Shown here piece after piece: positions 58,594 to 64,000 of a stretch of DNA of 64,000 nucleotides. The notes beneath the pieces were generated by a model. The model did not search any database. It saw only the letters and a list, made by a program, of their open reading frames with translations, and had not been told where the DNA came from. Within the stretch, counting starts at the first letter, position 1. Each line of letters opens with the position of its first letter. A program made the translations under genes and the position numbers. The DNA is from an uncultured Clostridia bacterium (GTDB taxonomy: Bacteria; Bacillota; Clostridia; Christensenellales; Borkfalkiaceae): NCBI GenBank assembly GCA_934247935.1, contig CAKQKE010000008.1:19638-83637 (forward strand). Direction: 5' to 3'.

Positions 58594-61305
58594 TTATTTA
58601 ACATTTTTCTTTGCTTTACGATACGCTTGTTTGAAGTTGTGAACGTCATCTGCTTCGGTATCGGTATTTTCCAAGGTAGGAACTTCTTTTTCAACGAACT
58701 TCTTGCCGTAATAAGCGTCGAGATACATTTGTTTGATTTCACTCATCAACGGATATCTCGGATTTGCGCCGGTGCATTGATCGTCGAACGCTTGCTCGGT
58801 CATTGCGTCAAGTCTGTCCAAGAAGTCTTTTTCGTCGGGAACGTAATCCTTGATGGTCGGCTTCATACCTACGCGCGCCTTCAAATCGTCGATTGCCTTG
58901 ATTAAGTTGTCAAGACTTTCCTGATCGTTTTTACCCTTCAATCCCAAACTTTCTGCAACCATTGCATAACGTGCCAAAGTGTGAGGATATCCGTATTGCG
59001 GGAACGTACCCATCTTTGCGGGAACTTCCTGAGCGTTGAATCTCAATACTTCGTCGATCATAAGCGCGTTTGCAAGACCGTGAGGCAAATGATGGAATGC
59101 GCCGAGTTTGTGTGCCATAGAGTGGCATACGCCGAGGAATGCGTTTGCAAACGCCATACCTGCCATAGTAGCCGCATTTGCCATCTTTTCTCTTGCTTCG
59201 GGGTCGTTAGGACCGTTGTCGTATGCTCTGGGTAAATACTCGAATATTACTTTCAACGCCTGAATTGCCAAGCCGTCGGTATAATCCGTAGCCATCATTG
59301 ACGCAATTGCTTCCAAAGCGTGAGTTACCGCGTCGATACCCGAGCAAGAAGTCAAGCCCTTGGGTGCGCTCATATGGAAGTCGGCGTCGATGATTGCCAT
59401 CTTGGGCATCAATTCGTAATCCGCAAGAGGATACTTAACGCCCGTCTTTTCATCGGTAATTACGGCGAACGGAGTTACTTCGGAACCCGTACCTGCCGAA
59501 GTCGGGATAGCGATGAAGTATGCCTTTTCGCCCATCTTCGGGAATGTGTAGATACGTTTTCTGATATCGCAGAATCTCATTGCCATATCCATGAAATCTA
59601 CTTCGGGGTGTTCGTACATTACCCACATAATCTTACCTGCGTCCATTGCGGAACCGCCGCCGAGTGCGATTATCGTGTCGGGTTTGAACGCTCTCATTTG
59701 TTCCGTACCCTCTTTAGCGCAAGCAAGCGTCGGGTCGGGAGCAACGTTGAAGAACGTGGTGTGTACAATTCCCATTTGATCTAATTTATCTGTAATAGGT
59801 TTAGTGTAACCGTTGTTATATAAGAAACTATCCGTTACGATAAACGCTCTCTTCTTGCCCATAACGGTCTTTAATTCGTCAAGCGCAACGGGTAAGCAAC
59901 CTTTCTTTAAGTAAACCTTTTCGGGGGCTCTGAACCAAAGCATATTCTCTCTCCTTTCTGCAACAGTCTTAATATTAATTAAATGCTTAACGCCGACGTT
60001 TTCGGAAACGGAGTTACCGCCCCAAGAACCGCAACCGAGCGTGAGCGACGGAGTCAACTTGAAGTTGTACAAGTCGCCGATACCGCCTTGAGAAGAGGGA
60101 GTGTTTACCAAAATACGGCAAGTCTTCATTCTGTTGTAGAATTTCTGCAATTTTTCTTGTTCCGTAACGGTATTTAAATATATCGAAGAAGTGTGTCCGT
60201 AACCGCCGTCGGCAATCAATCTTTCGGCTTTGTTGAATGCGTCGTCGATATCTTTAGCCCTGTACATTGCAAGTACGGGGGACAATTTTTCGTGAGCAAA
60301 TTCTTCGGAAAGTTCTACGCTTTCTACTTCCCCGATTAAAATCTTTGTTCCTTCGGGTACTTTTACGCCTGCAAGTTCGGCAATTTTGCATGCCTTCTGA
60401 CCGACTATCTTAGCGTTTAACGCACCGTTGATAATGATTGTCTTTCTTACTTTTTCTGTCTCTTCTTTATTCAGGAAATAGCAACCGCGGGCAGCGAATT
60501 CTGCCTTAACGGCGTCATAAACTTTATCCAATACGATAACAGATTGCTCGGATGCGCAAATCATACCGTTATCGAACGTCTTGGAGTGAATAATCGAGTT
60601 GACTGCCAAAATAATGTCTGCGGTGTCATCGATGATTGCGGGGGTGTTACCTGCGCCTACGCCCAATGCCGGTTTACCGGACGAATATGCCGACTTAACC
60701 ATGCCGGGACCGCCGGTTGCCAGAATGATATCGGCCTCTTTCATCAAAAGGTTGGTCATTTCAAGCGACGGAACGTCTATCCAGCCGATAATTCCTTCGG
60801 GTGCGCCTGCCTTAACCGCTGCCTCGAGAACAACCTTTGCAGCCGCGATAGTGGATTTTTTTGCTCTCGGGTGCGGGCTGATAATGATACCGTTTCTCGT
60901 CTTCAAGCAAATCAAAGTCTTGAAAATTGCGGTAGAAGTCGGGTTTGTCGTGGGAATAACAGCCGCAACCAAACCGATGGGCTCGGCAACTTTTTTAATG
61001 CCGTATTCTTTGTCTTCTTCCAAAACGCCGCAAGTCTTTGTGTGTCTATATGCGTTGTAAATATATTCGGAAGCGAAATGGTTTTTAATTACCTTGTCTT
61101 CCACTACTCCCATTCCCGTTTCTTCAACTGCCATTTTAGCAAGGGGAATACGCATTTGGTTTGCTGCGGTTGCCGCGGCAAAGAAAATTTTATCCACTTG
61201 TTCTTGTGTGAAGTTTGCAAAAATCTTTTCCGCTGCTCTTACTTGCGCGATTTTCGCTTCAAGCGTTTCTACGCTATCTACAATACCGTATACTTTATCT
61301 TCCAT
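58594..61305 (-). CDS. adhE: Bifunctional acetaldehyde-CoA/alcohol dehydrogenase
   Basis: 903 residues, full length. The N-terminal aldehyde dehydrogenase half (about 1-440) reduces acetyl-CoA to acetaldehyde; catalytic Cys lies in DNGMICASEQSVIV (about 243-256). The iron-ADH half (about 455-860) reduces acetaldehyde to ethanol; GGGSAMDAGKIMW binds NAD and the iron ligands lie in GVCHSMAHKLGAFHHLPHG (about 716-734). It regenerates NAD+ in fermentation and forms spirosomes in relatives. It follows rex by 17 bases, so it is most likely repressed by Rex when NADH is low. Confidence 0.97.
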   Translation of the reverse strand: MEDKVYGIVDSVETLEAKIAQVRAAEKIFANFTQEQVDKIFFAAATAANQMRIPLAKMAVEETGMGVVEDKVIKNHFASEYIYNAYRHTKTCGVLEEDKEYGIKKVAEPIGLVAAVIPTTNPTSTAIFKTLICLKTRNGIIISPHPRAKKSTIAAAKVVLEAAVKAGAPEGIIGWIDVPSLEMTNLLMKEADIILATGGPGMVKSAYSSGKPALGVGAGNTPAIIDDTADIILAVNSIIHSKTFDNGMICASEQSVIVLDKVYDAVKAEFAARGCYFLNKEETEKVRKTIIINGALNAKIVGQKACKIAELAGVKVPEGTKILIGEVESVELSEEFAHEKLSPVLAMYRAKDIDDAFNKAERLIADGGYGHTSSIYLNTVTEQEKLQKFYNRMKTCRILVNTPSSQGGIGDLYNFKLTPSLTLGCGSWGGNSVSENVGVKHLINIKTVAERRENMLWFRAPEKVYLKKGCLPVALDELKTVMGKKRAFIVTDSFLYNNGYTKPITDKLDQMGIVHTTFFNVAPDPTLACAKEGTEQMRAFKPDTIIALGGGSAMDAGKIMWVMYEHPEVDFMDMAMRFCDIRKRIYTFPKMGEKAYFIAIPTSAGTGSEVTPFAVITDEKTGVKYPLADYELMPKMAIIDADFHMSAPKGLTSCSGIDAVTHALEAIASMMATDYTDGLAIQALKVIFEYLPRAYDNGPNDPEAREKMANAATMAGMAFANAFLGVCHSMAHKLGAFHHLPHGLANALMIDEVLRFNAQEVPAKMGTFPQYGYPHTLARYAMVAESLGLKGKNDQESLDNLIKAIDDLKARVGMKPTIKDYVPDEKDFLDRLDAMTEQAFDDQCTGANPRYPLMSEIKQMYLDAYYGKKFVEKEVPTLENTDTEADDVHNFKQAYRKAKKNVK

Positions 61306-61322
61306 TTTAGTAAACCTCCGTT

Positions 61323-61931
61323 TTACCTTGATTTTAAATTCAAATACGCAAGAGATAATGACAAATCTTCTTGCAATACATTAATACCGTCTTTAGTTTT
61401 TAATTTTACGGGCGCGAAATTCCAGATTGCTTTTACTCCGCCGTCAACCAGCGTGTCGCAAATTTCCTGCGCGTAAGTTTTGGGCACGGCGATTATTCCT
61501 ATATTAATATTATTGTCTTTACAGTAATCTTTTAATTGCGCAGACGATAAAATTTTTATTCCGTTTTCGCTTTGCCCCGTTTTGCTTTCGTCGTTGTCGA
61601 ACGCCGCCGATATTTTCATGCCGAATTTTTCAAACCCGTTGTAATCCAATATCGCTCTTCCTAATTTTCCCACACCGATTAAAACAATACCCGTTTTAAC
61701 GCCGTTTATAACTTTTTCTATGTCTTGTATAAGTTCGGCTGTTTTATAACCGACCTTTGGTTTACCCTTGTCGCAAACCGAACTCAGATCTTTTTTTACC
61801 TGAACCGCCCCGAAAGACAGCGCGTTTGCGATAGTCGACGTAGAAATCGTTTCCCTTTCGTCTTTTACGTTGTATAAAAATTCAAGGTACGTCGGGAGTC
61901 TGCCCAATGTGGCTTTTGTAATTTCACACAT
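61323..61931 (-). CDS. rex: Redox-sensing transcriptional repressor Rex
   Basis: 202 residues. A winged-helix N-terminus (about 1-78, TLGRLPTYLEFLYNV and ISTSTIANALSFGAVQVKKDLS) is followed by a Rossmann domain with GIVLIGVGKLGRAILDY (about 86-102), FDNDESKTGQ (about 115) and a C-terminal IWNFAPVKLK swap helix. Rex senses the NADH/NAD+ ratio and represses fermentation genes. It heads the adhE-hydrogenase operon and its own upstream region holds three TTGTTAAA-type motifs. Confidence 0.95.
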   Translation of the reverse strand: MCEITKATLGRLPTYLEFLYNVKDERETISTSTIANALSFGAVQVKKDLSSVCDKGKPKVGYKTAELIQDIEKVINGVKTGIVLIGVGKLGRAILDYNGFEKFGMKISAAFDNDESKTGQSENGIKILSSAQLKDYCKDNNINIGIIAVPKTYAQEICDTLVDGGVKAIWNFAPVKLKTKDGINVLQEDLSLSLAYLNLKSR

Positions 61932-62279
61932 GTTGTCTCCTTAAGTTTGCTCATCCCTTATCTTTTGACTAAATTATACAACTTTATTTTTCGTTTGAGA
62001 ATTGCTTTTTAAGCATATAGATATATCAATTATAGATATACCGCTTATCTATTTAATTTTAACAAAACCTTTTTTAATTAAAATATTCTTTTTTGCTTGT
62101 TTTTACAAAGATTTTAAAACGGATATATTATTTATCTATTTTAACAATAAAACTTTGTCGGTCGACAATTAAAGTCTTTTTATCCGTTTTTGAAGGGCGA
62201 ACTTCCGCGGAAAATATGCGCGTGGTTTTATCTGAACACGCCCCTATTTAAATTTAACAAAAATTTGTACTTCTGTCAA
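61932..62279 (-). promoter_or_regulatory. rex promoter and leader with Rex-site-like motifs
   Basis: TTGACA (62274-62279), 17 bases, TAAATT (62251-62256). TTGTTAAA overlaps the -10 and recurs at about 62142-62149 and 62060-62067, each followed by an AT-rich degenerate second half. The Rex consensus is TTGTTAAnnnnTTAACAA, so these are half-sites at best. The leader is about 310 bases and otherwise unstructured. Confidence 0.45.
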
Positions 62280-62335
62280 GTCGTTTTTTTAATTTATTTC
62301 CGTCAATTATGTTTTGTTAAACGAAAAAACGGCGA

Positions 62336-62365
62336 GAAAAAAGGAAGACGATAAAATCTTCCTTC
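62336..62365 (-). terminator. Terminator of the LysR gene
   Basis: GGAAGATTTTATCGTCTTCC hairpin followed by TTTTTT on the minus strand, 230 bases past the stop codon. Confidence 0.65.
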
Positions 62366-62589
62366 AAAAATGCTGTTTTAAGTTTATTCCAAAGTCAAAA
62401 ACAACGCTATTTAAAATGTTTTGGCTGCTTTTACATAATGCCTGCATTGTTTTGCAAACTTGAAATTTTTCATCGCTTTAATCATTCTGTTTTTATTATT
62501 TCATTATTATATATTATTAGTTTTTGTTTTTATTTTAAAAAACCGAAAACTCGCTTGGATTACACAAGGAACCCTGAATTAACGTCAAA

Positions 62590-62612
62590 AGATTTACTTC
62601 TTATAGTCGATT
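62590..62612. repeat. MITE-like repeat, fragment 3
   Basis: GATTTACTTCTTATAGT matches one end of the 10490-10581 repeat; it supplies the last codons and stop of the LysR gene. Confidence 0.3.
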
Positions 62613-63529
62613 ACTTCCCTTTTGGATTTAGTCAATTCAGTAATAAAATCGTTGTCGAATTTAGACAATTTATAGTCTTTTTTATAAATCATCACGTCTT
62701 TAAATATTTTTGTGTTGTCGGCGCAATCTTTTTGCACCAAATTATATCTTGAAAGCGTTTCTTGCGGAATCGGAGAAACCCACATAAAAGTATCAATGCT
62801 TGTGGATAAAACCTCGAATTGACTCGCCCTTTCAAAGACGAAAATCCTCCTTTTTGTATTGCCGGGCAACTCTTCTTTTTTAAGCGAAGCAAGCGGAACC
62901 GACGGAACGTAGGGATCGGCGTGCGCAAGTTCGATGTAGTCGTTTAAATCGGCAAAAGTAATTTTGTTGAGTTCTGCCATAGGATTGTCTTTATTCATCA
63001 CAAGCACGTATTTAAACGTAGCCACAACCTCGCTTGCAAAACCCTTTTCTTCAAATAATTGCTTATAATATCTGTCATATTCTTCGGCGTACCTTATTAT
63101 GCCTAGACGATAGCCGTCTTCGGACACGTTTTTAATAGTCCTTAAAGAGTTTGTCTCTTTGTATAAAATTTCAAACCCGTCGGAATAACTCAACTGCTTT
63201 GAAAAATCGGCAAAAGCCATCCCTATATAACTCGCCCTCGGCACCGAAACGGAAAAGGTCTTTTTAGGTTGAGAAATGCCAAGAAACATACTCTCTACGT
63301 CGTCCACTTGTTTTAAAATGGATTTTGCGTATTTAATGAAAACTTCTCCTTCGGGGGTCAATTCCATACCCTTTGCCGATCGGATAAAAATGGTAATGTT
63401 TAAAGACGATTCCAATTCTTTAATCGCTCTGGATAGATTGGGTTGACCAATAAACAAATTTTCGGCCGCCTTGTTTATCGACCCTGTATTCGCCACTTCT
63501 ACCGCATATTTTAAATGGGCTAAATTCAT
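62594..63529 (-). CDS. LysR-family transcriptional regulator
   Basis: 311 residues from the ATG at 63529 (MNLAHLKYAVEVANTGSINKA), preceded by AGAGG; the frame extends 30 codons further but without a start signal. The winged helix (about 1-60; INKAAENLFIGQPNLSRAIKELES) is followed by a two-lobed effector domain (about 90-300). No divergent target gene is present within the window, so the regulon is unknown. The last codons and the TAA stop (TATAAGAAGTAA) coincide with one end of the MITE-like repeat. Confidence 0.9.
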   Translation of the reverse strand: MNLAHLKYAVEVANTGSINKAAENLFIGQPNLSRAIKELESSLNITIFIRSAKGMELTPEGEVFIKYAKSILKQVDDVESMFLGISQPKKTFSVSVPRASYIGMAFADFSKQLSYSDGFEILYKETNSLRTIKNVSEDGYRLGIIRYAEEYDRYYKQLFEEKGFASEVVATFKYVLVMNKDNPMAELNKITFADLNDYIELAHADPYVPSVPLASLKKEELPGNTKRRIFVFERASQFEVLSTSIDTFMWVSPIPQETLSRYNLVQKDCADNTKIFKDVMIYKKDYKLSKFDNDFITELTKSKREVIDYKK

Positions 63530-63924
63530 ATAATACCTCTTAATTAATACAACAAAAACGTTGTTTAGTGTGATTTCGGCTTGTTTTTCCCGATTAAAAG
63601 CGAAATATTTGTTTTGCACAACGCTGAATATTTATACTTCGCTCGCACAGAGTTTTTACTTCTGTTTTTTGTCTCGGCGCGACGATTTAAATGTTTGCGC
63701 AAAATTTCTGACTTGTTAAAATTTATTTATTATTCTTATTATACACAAATTATCCGTTTTAGTCAAAAAATATTATAAACTATTTGAAAAATGCGAAATT
63801 GTAACCCTTTGCAATCAAGTTTGATAACCTGAAAACAATTTTCACAATTTCTTAAATTGTTACTTTAATAAAAATCGGTTTAAATTGCACCGTTTTACCG
63901 TGAAGAATACACTTTAACCGACAA

Positions 63925-64000
63925 ATCAAAACTACGCGTTCAACGCGTAGTTTGTGGTAGCCCTAAAAGGGCATGTTTCCGGCAGTGCTATTCGCACGGT
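63925..64000. mobile_element. Hairpin-rich end, possibly of an IS200/IS605-type element (partial)
   Basis: Three consecutive hairpins: AAACTACGCG/CGCGTAGTTT, GCCC/GGGC and GTGC/GCAC, running off the window. Closely spaced subterminal hairpins of this kind mark IS200/IS605 ends, and the GTGGTAGCCC block resembles ends I recall from Bacillota genomes. No transposase is visible inside the window; a structured RNA is an alternative. Confidence 0.3.

Noticed and set aside
1..64000. CRISPR array, prophage or integrated conjugative element
   Set aside because: No regularly spaced direct repeats, no structural, integrase or conjugation genes were seen; DUF4417 and the toxin-like module alone do not make an element.

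Overview
The window looks like chromosomal DNA from a low-GC, anaerobic, probably spore-forming member of the Clostridia (Bacillota), of the kind common in uncultured gut lineages. This is inferred from the rpmG-secE-nusG-rplK-rplA-rplJ-rplL order with Bacillota-type leaders, a SpoIIID homologue, two [FeFe]-hydrogenase-like proteins, a TM1266-type hydrogenase regulator, Rex/AdhE fermentation genes, AGGAGG-type ribosome binding sites and TTGACA/TATAAT promoters. I see no plasmid, no intact prophage, no CRISPR array and no complete transposon.

Layout. 1-1.7 kb: end of an iron-ADH-like gene coupled to a PHP-like protein that has lost its metal ligands. 2.1-5.9 kb: ribosomal protein/NusG/SecE cluster (minus strand) with L10 and L1 leaders. 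6-10.2 kb: hypothetical protein, CPA2 antiporter, QueH, sirtuin. 10.6-13.7 kb: a TM1266-type regulator plus an ABC importer behind a leader with an intrinsic terminator; the binding protein appears circularly permuted. 13.7-18.5 kb: PPTase, SpoIIID, ABC-2 exporter, YihY. 18.9-25.9 kb: purine permease under a guanine riboswitch, Na/Pi cotransporter, small membrane and HNH proteins, fumarase. 26.5 kb: tRNA-Pro. 27-28 kb: XRE repressor divergent from a membrane protein. 28.6-35.4 kb: a shikimate operon covering all steps from DAHP synthase to chorismate, plus chorismate mutase, with chorismate mutase, shikimate dehydrogenase and shikimate kinase fused in one protein and an attenuator in front. 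35.6-38.8 kb: MoxR ATPase, ArsB/NhaD-type permease, RNase P RNA. 38.8-44.8 kb: Ddl, a membrane-anchored Mur ligase, hydrolase, RimI, TsaB, TsaE, and RibU under an FMN riboswitch. 44.8-47 kb: accessory patch with a DUF4417 gene interrupted by one stop codon and a foreign-looking toxin-like module. 47-53 kb: 1590-residue secreted GH127-like enzyme divergent from an AraC regulator. 53-62 kb: rex-adhE-kinase-[2Fe-2S] protein-PAS hydrogenase sensor-SpoIIE-type phosphatase-hydrogenase operon. 62.6-64 kb: LysR regulator and the edge of a hairpin-rich element.

The most unusual thread is a dispersed imperfect palindrome of about 46 bp, core TTTTACGCAATACGTAT, arms ATTGTC/GACAAT. I count 14 intergenic copies; 13 lie downstream of genes, and three touch or contribute to a stop codon. 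At least one further copy sits in frame inside a gene. The other strong candidates for new biology are the permuted binding protein, the unassigned leader in front of the TM1266 operon, and the hydrogenase-sensor operon that encodes both a PP2C phosphatase and a kinase-fold protein.
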